Below are positions 6,548-12,073 of a DNA stretch of 12,073 nucleotides, in pieces. Made by a program: the position numbers and the translations under genes. Each line of letters starts with the position of its first letter. Position 1 is the first letter of the stretch. The DNA comes from Mollicutes bacterium (GTDB lineage Bacteria; Bacillota_I; Bacilli_A; Izemoplasmatales; Izemoplasmataceae): positions 1 through 12,073 of the forward strand of contig PUMO01000167.1 of the NCBI GenBank assembly GCA_003551405.1, in the 5' to 3' direction. The notes under the pieces were generated by a model. That model was not told the origin of the DNA and ran no database searches. It was given only the letters and a program-made list of their open reading frames with translations.

Positions 6548-7276
6548 TTAACGCCCCATTTCACCAGCAAGCTGCGTTTGATAAGTACGCCGGATATTAT
6601 TGGGCGTATAAACATCCGCAACTGGGCCATGCGCAACAATGCGTACGTTGAGTAGCGTCAACGTATCAAAATAATCCTCAACCGTCCCAAGATCGTGATG
6701 AACGACAATAACGGTTTTTCCAGCTTTTTTTAGATTTTTAAGCACATCAACAATGGCTTTTTCCGTTTTCACATCCACCCCTTGAAACGGTTCATCCATG
6801 AAATAGATGCTCGCATCCTGCACAAGGGCGCGGGCCAAAAAGACCCGTTGTTGCTGCCCGCCTGAAAGCATGCTGATTTGACGGTTCTTATATTCAAGCA
6901 TCCCAACATCTTCAAGCGCTTTGAGCGCTTGTTTTTTGTCTTGTTGACGCACACGGCGCAACCATCCTATTTTTCCGTACCGCCCCATGAGCACCACATC
7001 AAAGACGGTGGTGGGAAAATCCCAGTCTACACTGCCTTTTTGCGGCACATAGCCGATATCTTTGTAGACAGTCTTATAAGCATCCCCATCAAAGGTGACA
7101 TGACCTGTCAATTTCGGCACAAGATCAAGCGCTGCCTTAATGAGTGTGGATTTCCCTGCACCGTTCGGTCCAACAATACCGTGGAGCGTCCCACTACCCA
7201 CACGTAAATCAATGTCCCATAAAACAGGTTCATATCCGTAAGTGACACTTAAATCCTCCACTGCAAAATCACGCAT
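6548..7276 (-). CDS. troB: Metal ABC transporter ATP-binding protein
   Basis: This 242-residue ABC ATPase powers the importer from the cytoplasmic side. Visible motifs in order are Walker A GPNGAGKST (36-44), the Q-loop VPQK (Gln79), the signature LSGGQQQR (137-144), Walker B IYFMDEP (157-163) followed by FQGVD, and the switch histidine in VVHHDL (191-196). The VDWDFP stretch near residue 83 and the FxGVD D-loop region are typical of the Mn/Zn/Fe uptake class (TroB, MntB, ZnuC) rather than other ABC classes. The start is fixed by GGAGG 6 nt upstream. It lies 179 nt after the binding-protein gene and 2 nt before the first permease, so this is the one loose joint in an otherwise tightly packed operon. 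Confidence 0.93.
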   Translation of the reverse strand: MRDFAVEDLSVTYGYEPVLWDIDLRVGSGTLHGIVGPNGAGKSTLIKAALDLVPKLTGHVTFDGDAYKTVYKDIGYVPQKGSVDWDFPTTVFDVVLMGRYGKIGWLRRVRQQDKKQALKALEDVGMLEYKNRQISMLSGGQQQRVFLARALVQDASIYFMDEPFQGVDVKTEKAIVDVLKNLKKAGKTVIVVHHDLGTVEDYFDTLTLLNVRIVAHGPVADVYTPNNIRRTYQTQLAGEMGR

Positions 7277-7455
7277 GATTACCCTCCTAACGTGTCTCGT
7301 TTTTATAAACTGATGCGAGCTGAATAAAACTTGTCAAATGCATTAAGCAGTTTAATCTTTCTTATATCGATGGTTTTTATGATACTTGATGTTTTTATTT
7401 GTTACTTACATTTTTTAACGGGATGAAAATATTCCACACTTTAATGCCTGATTGT
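7277..7455 (-). other. AT-rich spacer between troA and troB
   Basis: This 179-nt gap holds no convincing gene, and I found no strong terminator or complete promoter on the minus strand. A TTGACA occurs at 7338-7333, but no -10 sits at a fitting distance (TATAAA is 25 nt away). GCATTAA and TTAATGC are complementary across about 80 nt and could pair in the mRNA. The gap may serve to set the ratio of binding protein to transporter; this is inference. Confidence 0.4.
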
Positions 7456-8370
7456 TTATGACGCACTAAGCGCATCAACAATCGTGTCAATATTGGCACG
7501 GTATGTGCGAATATACGTTTCGTGGCCATGGCGCGCATCTCCCGTGGAATCAGAATATAGTGCGCCGCCCACACTGACTGTATGGTCAAGATCCTGAGCC
7601 GCTTCAACAAGGGAATCTACAGTCCCCTGAGGGACAGAACTTTCCCAAAACACCTTACTGACATCGTATTCAACCAACAACGCCGCTAAGTTTTCAATGT
7701 CGCTGATGGACGCTTCGGATGCAGTGGAAATGCCCTGGACGGCATGCACATCAAAGCCATACTGCTCACCAAAGTAAGCAAATGCATCGTGCGCGGTAAC
7801 AAGAACACGGTCTTGTTCATCAAGTTCATTGACGCGCGATTTAATATAATCATCCAGCATGGCTAAATCTTTAACATATTCATCGGCGCGGCTTTCAAAC
7901 ACGTTTTCATATTCAGGCAGTTCAGTGCTTAGTGCCTGTGCAAAGTCTTTTGTGACATCTGACCATATGTCAGTATCAAACCAGATGTGAGGGTCCAACG
8001 TTTCCTCATCTTCAAACAAATAATCATCATCAGACACTGAATCCGCCGCCACAAAGACATTGCTATCATCCATGGACTCTAGAACATTTCCCATCTGTTC
8101 TTCCAAATTAAACCCGTTAACCATTAATAAATCAGCATCGTCAATGCGGCGGGTATCGCTTTGCGTTGGCTCATAATCATGTGGGTCAACCCCAACATCC
8201 ATCAATGTTTCAACCGTGACCTCATCACCGCCAACTTGCCTGGCAAGGTCTCCGAGATAGGTTGTGGTCGCCACCACCGTGAAGGCATCATTGTTATCGT
8301 CATTTTGTTCACAACCAAAAAGACCAATGGTCAGTGAAGCCATTAAAACCATTAAAGATATTTTCTTCAT
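7456..8370 (-). CDS. troA: Metal-binding lipoprotein of an ABC importer (TroA/ZnuA family)
   Basis: This 304-residue cluster A-I solute-binding protein captures the metal outside the cell and hands it to the permeases. The N-terminus is a lipoprotein signal with lipobox LFGC, so Cys20 is the lipidation site. Likely metal ligands are His64 in DPHDYEP, His128 in DPHIWFD, His194 in TAHDAF and Asp274 in SDSTG. This is the His-His-His-Asp set of TroA rather than the His-His-Glu-Asp set of PsaA/MntC. There is no histidine-rich loop of the kind common in ZnuA; acidic residues are abundant instead. The frame is open to 8484, but the start at 8370 has GGTG at the right distance, begins a perfect signal peptide, and leaves room for the promoter. 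An alternative ATG at 8376 lies too close to the ribosome binding site. Confidence 0.92.
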   Translation of the reverse strand: MKKISLMVLMASLTIGLFGCEQNDDNNDAFTVVATTTYLGDLARQVGGDEVTVETLMDVGVDPHDYEPTQSDTRRIDDADLLMVNGFNLEEQMGNVLESMDDSNVFVAADSVSDDDYLFEDEETLDPHIWFDTDIWSDVTKDFAQALSTELPEYENVFESRADEYVKDLAMLDDYIKSRVNELDEQDRVLVTAHDAFAYFGEQYGFDVHAVQGISTASEASISDIENLAALLVEYDVSKVFWESSVPQGTVDSLVEAAQDLDHTVSVGGALYSDSTGDARHGHETYIRTYRANIDTIVDALSAS

Positions 8371-8400
8371 GTTCATCACCTTTTTTATTTTTAAGCCTTG

Positions 8401-8419
8401 CCTTAATTTATTATTAAGG
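8401..8419. promoter_or_regulatory. 19-bp palindrome, candidate TroR operator
   Basis: CCTTAAT, five bases, ATTAAGG is a perfect 7+5+7 dyad. It overlaps the last three bases of the troA -10 and is centred near the predicted transcription start, as the TroR operator does in Treponema pallidum. One flank reads TTGCCTTAA on the plus strand, which resembles a half-site of the Bacillus MntR box. Assignment to the troR product is inference. Confidence 0.6.
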
Positions 8420-8445
8420 ATACCAGTAAATAGAATAGGTGTCAA
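8417..8445 (-). promoter_or_regulatory. Promoter of the tro operon
   Basis: The minus strand has a perfect TTGACA (8445-8440), a 17-nt spacer, and TATCCT (8422-8417, 4/6). The predicted start is near 8410, about 40 nt before the troA start. The palindrome over the -10 suggests repression in metal-replete cells. Confidence 0.75.
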
Positions 8446-8446
8446 T

Positions 8447-8474
8447 AAAAAAGGCGGCGTTTTCAACCGCCACC
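8447..8474 (-). terminator. Rho-independent terminator of nfnAB
   Basis: The minus strand forms a 7-bp GC-rich stem (GGTGGCG / CGCCGCC, one T-G wobble) with an 8-nt loop and a run of six T. It begins 6 nt after the nfnB stop. The -35 of the tro promoter starts 2 nt beyond the T run. Confidence 0.88.
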
Positions 8475-8480
8475 TTCCCT

Positions 8481-9863
8481 TCAACGTGTCTTTAAATAAT
8501 GATCCATATGTTCAGCAGCCTCTTTGCCTGCACCCATGGCCAAAATGACTGTGGCCGCACCACTGACTGCATCACCACCCGCAAACACACCGTTCATGCT
8601 TGTCTGATGTGTTTCATCAGTGATGATTCCACCCCAATCATGTGTTTTAAGGTCGGGCGTTGAAGATTTTAAAATTGGGTTGGGCTTTTGACCGATTGCC
8701 ACGATTAAATTGTCCAGATCAAACGTCTCAAATTCTCCTGTAGGCACAGGGCGACGTCTTCCTGAGGCATCTTTTTCACCAAGTGTCATCTTTTCACACT
8801 TGACTGAAGTTACTTCATAATTTTCTCCATAAATTTCTACTGGGTTATGTAACACATTCATCGTAATCCCCTCAGCCATCGCATGCGCTACTTCTTCGCG
8901 TCTGGCCGGTAAATTATCCATATCACGCCTATAAATAATCATGACTTCATCAGCCCCAATCCGTTTGGCAGTGCGAGCGGCGTCCATCGCAACGTTTCCA
9001 CCACCGACCACACCGACTTTAGACCCGATTTTTATCGGCGTGGCGCTTGAGGGAAAGTCTTGTGAACGCATCAGATTGACGCGTGTTAAAAATTCATTCG
9101 CAAAATATACGCCGTTATAATTCTCACCGGGGATATTGAGCGCTGAAGGTAAACCGGCACCGCTACCGACAAATATGGCTTCATAACCTTCTTCTTTTAA
9201 TTGTTCGATCGTGATGGATTTTCCCACAATGACATTTTTCATCAATTTAACGCCCATTGTCTTTAAATTGTCAATTTCGTCTTTGACAATTGACTTGGGA
9301 AGCCTAAACTCCGGAATGCCGTACGTAAGTACCCCGCCATATTCATGCAAGGCTTCAAAAATCGTTACATCGTGCCCCTTTTTACGAAGCGCCGCCGCAT
9401 TCGCAAGGCCGGCGGGACCGGATCCGACAATCGCCACTTTACGGCCGGTTTCCGCGTTAATCTCACTTTGCGCCAAATTGTGTTCACGCCCATAATCACC
9501 AACAAACCGTTCAAGTGCACCGATATTGATGGGTTCATGTTTGATGCACATGATGCACGCCCCTTCGCATTGGCTTTCTTGCGGACATACACGACCGCAT
9601 ATGGAAGGAAGGATATTGTCTTCATAGATGGTTTCAAACGCACTATCGAGCGCGCCTTCAAGCAAGTACTTGATAAATTCAGGGATTTTGACCCCGACTG
9701 GACACGCCTGGACACACCGAGGGGTTTTACAATCAATGCAGCGCAATGCTTCGATTTTTGCTTCTTCATACGAATAGCCAAGCGCCACTTCCAAAAAATT
9801 GTCAATACGTGTAAGTGGCGGCTGCTCCGCCACTTTCATTCTTGGTTGTTTTTTATTCGCCAT
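8481..9863 (-). CDS. nfnB: NADPH-dependent (ferredoxin:NADP+) oxidoreductase large subunit, NfnB/GltA-like
   Basis: This 460-residue flavoprotein belongs to the glutamate synthase small-subunit family. It starts with an iron-sulfur domain: Cys42, 45, 50 and 54 (CIDCKTPRCVQAC) and Cys89, 93, 99 and 103 (ICGRVCPQESQCEGAC). Two Rossmann folds follow: FAD-binding VGSGPAG (136-142) and NADP-binding VGGGNVAMD (286-294). The C-terminal FAD motif is FAGGDAVSGAATVILAMGAGK. Together with the small subunit encoded upstream it should form NfnAB, which couples NADH and reduced ferredoxin to NADP+ by flavin-based electron bifurcation; SudAB or an orphan GltA role is the alternative. The start overlaps nfnA by 11 nt and has only a weak ribosome binding site, suggesting translational coupling. 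Cys106, just after the second cluster motif (GACIMCIKHEP), sits where related sequences usually have glycine. Confidence 0.9.
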   Translation of the reverse strand: MANKKQPRMKVAEQPPLTRIDNFLEVALGYSYEEAKIEALRCIDCKTPRCVQACPVGVKIPEFIKYLLEGALDSAFETIYEDNILPSICGRVCPQESQCEGACIMCIKHEPINIGALERFVGDYGREHNLAQSEINAETGRKVAIVGSGPAGLANAAALRKKGHDVTIFEALHEYGGVLTYGIPEFRLPKSIVKDEIDNLKTMGVKLMKNVIVGKSITIEQLKEEGYEAIFVGSGAGLPSALNIPGENYNGVYFANEFLTRVNLMRSQDFPSSATPIKIGSKVGVVGGGNVAMDAARTAKRIGADEVMIIYRRDMDNLPARREEVAHAMAEGITMNVLHNPVEIYGENYEVTSVKCEKMTLGEKDASGRRRPVPTGEFETFDLDNLIVAIGQKPNPILKSSTPDLKTHDWGGIITDETHQTSMNGVFAGGDAVSGAATVILAMGAGKEAAEHMDHYLKTR

Positions 9864-10674
9864 GATAGCCCAACTTTATCTTGCAGGTATGTTCTTCAAG
9901 AGAATAATATGCCTGACGTTTCATCAAACCGTCAAAGTCAACATCCGCCCCATCAAAGTCCGGTCCATCAATGCAGGCAAAACGGGTTTTACCGTCCACA
10001 GTGACACGGCAGTTGCCACACATGCCAGTACCATCGATCATAATGGGATTTAACGAGACATCCACACTGCGTCCGTAAGTTTTCGCCGTCTGCGCTGCGA
10101 ATTTCATCATCATCACGGGGCCTATGGCTACCACGTGATCAGCCGCGGTTTCCTTAAGCAGGCGTTCAAGCGGTGCGGTAACCATGCCTTTTTCACCCAG
10201 TGACCCATCATCGGTGGTGATATAAAGTTCATCGACAAATGCTTCATACTGGGATTTCAATATCAATAAATCTTTATTTTTAGCCCCTATGATCACACGT
10301 ACATAAGCGCCTTTTTCCTTATAAGCCTTCATTTGCGGCAACAAGGGCGCTGCACCAACACCCCCGGCCACACCGATCACAGACTTTTTATCACGGATAT
10401 GCGCGGCTTGTCCGAGCGGACCGACAAAATCTTCAACGCTGTCGCCTACCTCTTTTTGACCCAGGCGTTCTGTAGAGTAACCCATTTTTTGATAAATGAT
10501 ATCAACACTGGTTGCATCATGTCCTGCAATGGTGAGCGGAATGCGTTCACCGTCCGCATCAACACGCAAAATAATAAAATGGCCCGGTTTGGCATTGCGC
10601 GCAACCATGGGGGCGTCAATGCGCATAAAATCCACCAGGTCATTGAGACGTTCTTTTTTTAGTATGGTATACAC
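9853..10674 (-). CDS. nfnA: Ferredoxin:NADP+ oxidoreductase small subunit, NfnA (PyrK/SudB-like)
   Basis: This 273-residue protein carries a flavin-binding barrel (RIPLTIA, 45-51), an NAD(H)-binding domain (GVAGGVGAAP, 101-110) and a C-terminal [2Fe-2S] site. The cluster motif is Asp214-x4-Cys219-x2-Cys222-x11-Cys234 (DGTGMCGNC, FAC), the Asp-for-Cys variant known from Nfn small subunits and unlike the four-Cys PyrK site. It binds NADH in the bifurcating NfnAB complex. I place the start at the GTG at 10674: GGAG lies 7 nt before it, and the protein then begins MYTILKKERL like its relatives. The ATG at 10692 has no ribosome binding site, and the frame open to 10860 would run through the terminator and into the preceding gene. 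It overlaps nfnB by 11 nt, and the pair has its own promoter and terminator. Confidence 0.9.
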   Translation of the reverse strand: MYTILKKERLNDLVDFMRIDAPMVARNAKPGHFIILRVDADGERIPLTIAGHDATSVDIIYQKMGYSTERLGQKEVGDSVEDFVGPLGQAAHIRDKKSVIGVAGGVGAAPLLPQMKAYKEKGAYVRVIIGAKNKDLLILKSQYEAFVDELYITTDDGSLGEKGMVTAPLERLLKETAADHVVAIGPVMMMKFAAQTAKTYGRSVDVSLNPIMIDGTGMCGNCRVTVDGKTRFACIDGPDFDGADVDFDGLMKRQAYYSLEEHTCKIKLGYHGE

Positions 10675-10695
10675 TGAATCACTCCATTTCATAAT

Positions 10696-10737
10696 AAAAG
10701 CGCTTTCTTTTTCTATTATATCAAAGAAAGCGCATTT
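10696..10737 (-). terminator. Terminator hairpin after the zinc-ribbon gene, also containing the nfnA promoter
   Basis: GCGCTTTCTTT and AAAGAAAGCGC form a perfect 11-bp inverted repeat (10700-10710 and 10723-10733) with a 12-nt loop. On the minus strand the hairpin is followed by TTTTATTAT. It begins 11 nt after the zinc-ribbon stop. The T tract is interrupted, so termination may be partial. Confidence 0.75.
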
Positions 10738-10742
10738 GAAAA
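10715..10742 (-). promoter_or_regulatory. Promoter of nfnAB inside the hairpin
   Basis: A perfect TATAAT (10720-10715) occupies the hairpin loop; TTTTCA (4/6 to the -35 consensus) lies 16 nt upstream. Transcription would start near 10708, inside the 3' arm, giving a leader of about 34 nt that contains the GGAG site of nfnA and cannot form the hairpin. Confidence 0.6.
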
Positions 10743-10744
10743 CA

Positions 10745-11029
10745 TTAAAGTTCCCGCTTGCAGTAAGGACAGACTGAGTCATCCTTATAAATCGGTTTTT
10801 TACAGTGCGGACACGGCTGCATCGCCGCGCGTGTCTGCGCCGCATTTTTATGCATTGCAAAAAAAGCGTAGGCGATTTGTGAGGCCGCTAAATGCATGAC
10901 AAATAAAACCAGTGCAATGATGAAAAACACATTGCGCAAAGGCTCATAAAAGTAAGCAACCAGCGCGCTGATCCCGCTGAGCGCAAAGCCAAACATAATG
11001 GCCGCAATGAACAGTTTGTGCTTAAGCAT
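10745..11029 (-). CDS. Small membrane protein with C-terminal zinc ribbon
   Basis: This 94-residue protein has two membrane helices (about 6-27 and 33-57) and a cytoplasmic tail ending in a zinc ribbon: Cys73 and Cys76 (CPHC), Cys87 and Cys90 (CPYC). I do not recognise a named family; zinc-ribbon membrane proteins of this size are common and mostly uncharacterised. The start overlaps the Smr gene stop by 1 nt (TGATG), with GGAG upstream in the Smr gene, so the two are co-expressed. A hairpin terminator follows the stop at a distance of 11 nt. The high charge around the ribbon suggests it faces the cytoplasm, but no partner can be inferred. Confidence 0.8.
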   Translation of the reverse strand: MLKHKLFIAAIMFGFALSGISALVAYFYEPLRNVFFIIALVLFVMHLAASQIAYAFFAMHKNAAQTRAAMQPCPHCKKPIYKDDSVCPYCKREL

Positions 11030-11262
11030 CAGTAAAGCTCCAGAACTGTTGAACCGGGATTTTTTGAATATTTGCGTCGCTTGATCCGTTTGGAACGGAC
11101 CTTTCTTGGGTTTGCGACCATGTCTTTAAGTACATTTCCGCGGGAATAGCCATGAATGATTTCCAGTTCTTTTATATCATCAGGCAAGGCCGCGATGGTT
11201 TGTTCAATGGTTTTGATGGCATCGTATTCACTCATGCCATGAATATCAAGTGTTTCACGCAT
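11029..11262 (-). CDS. Stand-alone Smr-domain protein
   Basis: This is a 77-residue protein consisting almost only of an Smr domain (the small MutS-related domain). The two hallmark motifs are LDIHGMS (5-11) and IIHGYSRGN (35-43), the second a slight variant of the usual HGxGxG. The C-terminal third is very basic (RKVRSKRIKRRKYSKN). Smr domains bind or nick nucleic acids; some act as RNA endonucleases on stalled ribosomes, others in recombination. This protein is not fused to MutS2. The start overlaps the stop of the iron-sulfur protein by 1 nt (TAATG), with GGAGG just before it, so it is translationally coupled. The substrate is unknown, and the link to its neighbours may be only positional. 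Confidence 0.82.
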   Translation of the reverse strand: MRETLDIHGMSEYDAIKTIEQTIAALPDDIKELEIIHGYSRGNVLKDMVANPRKVRSKRIKRRKYSKNPGSTVLELY

Positions 11263-12073
11263 TATGATTCCTCCACGATAGATAATGGTTTTCTAAAGCG
11301 CTTGCGACGCGCCGGTCCTGTTTCTTCTAAATAAGTCTTGATTACTTTGTCAATGCGCGCGCGGTCGCCTCGCATCCACGTGCGGGTGTCAACGTCAATG
11401 CCGTGGGTAAACGGACAACTCTGAATGCACACACCGCAATCGGTCCCAGCGGTTTTAAACAGTTTATAACAGCTTTGGTCATCAAACCGATAAAAGCGCC
11501 GGCCATTGACATGGCGGGTTTTAAAATGAATCGATTGATTTGGACAGTTCATCATACAAAGTGCGCAGCGATCACAAAATGCCTTCAATCCAAAATCAAC
11601 CGGCGAATCCGCAGTCAGTTCAAGGTCGGTGAGGACCGCACCAAGACGCATGCCATCACCAATTTCAGGATGAATCAAATGGTTGGACATGCCGATTTCA
11701 CCCAGCCCGGCATCATACCCCAGTGGGACAAGCGGGGTTTCATAGTACGCTTCACTTTGAAAGATTGAAGGATACCCAAGACGCTTGAGATACCCCGCAA
11801 GACGTGCGCCAATGACAGCAACATCGAAATAGGTGTTCATTGTCCCAAGCAAGGTTTCATAATGAGGCGCACGCTTGATGTAGTCTGCGTTCATTTTTAC
11901 GGCATAGACAATGGCGGTTTTATGGCGCTTTTTAATGGGACGCCCGTAATTGTCAAGGCCAAGCGCATCATTCACACCCCCATGATGCGTATAATAGTGA
12001 TCGGGCTTAAGTGTCACAATCCCAACATCAACCGCCCCGTAGTGTTTGGTGATGGCCTTGATTTTTTTGTGAA
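11262..12073 (-). CDS. Double [4Fe-4S] protein of the reductive dehalogenase/QueG-like superfamily (5' end outside window)
   Basis: Only the last 269 residues are visible; the frame stays open to the window edge. A GTG at 12017 is in frame but is internal, since residues encoded upstream (AITKHYGAVDVGIVTL) fit the family's N-terminal fold and the GTG has no ribosome binding site. The core PLVPLGYDAGLGEIGMSNHL is followed by two ferredoxin-type clusters: C-x2-C-x2-C-x3-CP (11576-11544) and C-x10-C-x2-C-x3-CP, ending DCGVCIQSCPF (11471-11414). This spacing and the wording around it resemble reductive dehalogenases more than classical epoxyqueuosine reductase. Both groups bind a corrinoid. Whether this enzyme reduces halogenated compounds, epoxides or something else is open. 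No membrane anchor gene (rdhB) is seen. The gene ends in the start codon of the Smr gene. Confidence 0.8.
   Translation of the reverse strand, partial: HKKIKAITKHYGAVDVGIVTLKPDHYYTHHGGVNDALGLDNYGRPIKKRHKTAIVYAVKMNADYIKRAPHYETLLGTMNTYFDVAVIGARLAGYLKRLGYPSIFQSEAYYETPLVPLGYDAGLGEIGMSNHLIHPEIGDGMRLGAVLTDLELTADSPVDFGLKAFCDRCALCMMNCPNQSIHFKTRHVNGRRFYRFDDQSCYKLFKTAGTDCGVCIQSCPFTHGIDVDTRTWMRGDRARIDKVIKTYLEETGPARRKRFRKPLSIVEES

Noticed and set aside
7300..7350. Hairpin CTCG...CGAG and a TTGACA before troB as terminator or promoter
   Set aside because: The stem is only 4 bp with a long loop, and no -10 lies at a suitable distance from the TTGACA.
8371..8484. N-terminal extension of troA to 8484
   Set aside because: It would run through the tro promoter and the nfnB terminator, and would bury the lipoprotein signal peptide inside the protein.
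9365..9805. Minus-strand frame of 146 codons inside nfnB
   Set aside because: It is an out-of-frame shadow of nfnB, rich in Arg, Lys and Trp, while nfnB itself has intact cluster and flavin motifs.
9345..10004. Plus-strand open frame of 219 codons opposite nfnB and nfnA
   Set aside because: It lies fully antisense to two well-supported genes, has no ribosome binding site that I can see, and its translation (many Phe, His and Arg, no family motif) looks like a shadow of the conserved frames.
1..12073. CRISPR arrays, tRNA or rRNA genes, insertion sequences, toxin-antitoxin or defence genes
   Set aside because: I found no spaced repeats, cloverleaf, transposase or defence motifs; nearly all of the window is covered by the recognised minus-strand genes.

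Overview
The window looks like a chromosomal segment of a moderately low-GC, probably anaerobic member of the Bacillota (or a lineage close to the Mollicutes that still uses the standard code). The reasons are strong AGGAGG-type ribosome binding sites, TGA used as an ordinary stop codon, a streptococcal-type FabT regulator, DegV/FakB paralogues, a TroABCDR-type metal importer, and an NfnAB-type ferredoxin:NADP+ oxidoreductase. The genus cannot be named from this window. All thirteen supported genes lie on the minus strand, so transcription runs from right to left. I see no mobile element, CRISPR array, tRNA or rRNA.

Reading in the direction of transcription there are four units. (1) 12073-10696: a double [4Fe-4S] protein of the reductive-dehalogenase/QueG superfamily (cut by the window edge), a stand-alone Smr-domain protein and a small membrane zinc-ribbon protein. 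The three are joined by 1-nt stop/start overlaps and end at a hairpin terminator. (2) 10742-8447: nfnA and nfnB, overlapping by 11 nt. Their promoter sits inside the preceding terminator hairpin, and a clear terminator follows nfnB. (3) 8445-3741: troA, troB, troC, troD and troR, i.e. the solute-binding lipoprotein, ATPase, two permeases and a DtxR-family regulator of a Mn/Zn/Fe ABC importer. A good promoter overlaps a 19-bp palindrome (candidate TroR operator), and a terminator overlaps the troR stop codon. (4) 3738-47: fakB-like degV, fabT, padR, a HAAS-like membrane gene, a second degV and a Gx-transporter/HepS-I-like membrane gene, closed by a strong terminator.

The most informative signal is in unit 4. 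The first degV promoter carries two 13-bp palindromes, 40 bp apart, that match the FabT box known from streptococci (core TTTGATTATCAAA). The third-largest-scoring clue agrees: the next gene encodes a MarR protein that resembles FabT. This predicts an autoregulated exogenous-fatty-acid operon (FakB carriers plus FabT) in which a PadR/membrane-sensor pair is embedded.

Other points of note are winged-helix-like C-terminal tails on both Tro permeases, a GTG start for nfnA supported by its ribosome binding site, and a fatty-acid-pocket motif in one DegV that departs from the usual form. I found no clear evidence of a wholly new system. Most genes are recognisable, and the novelty lies in their regulation and combination.
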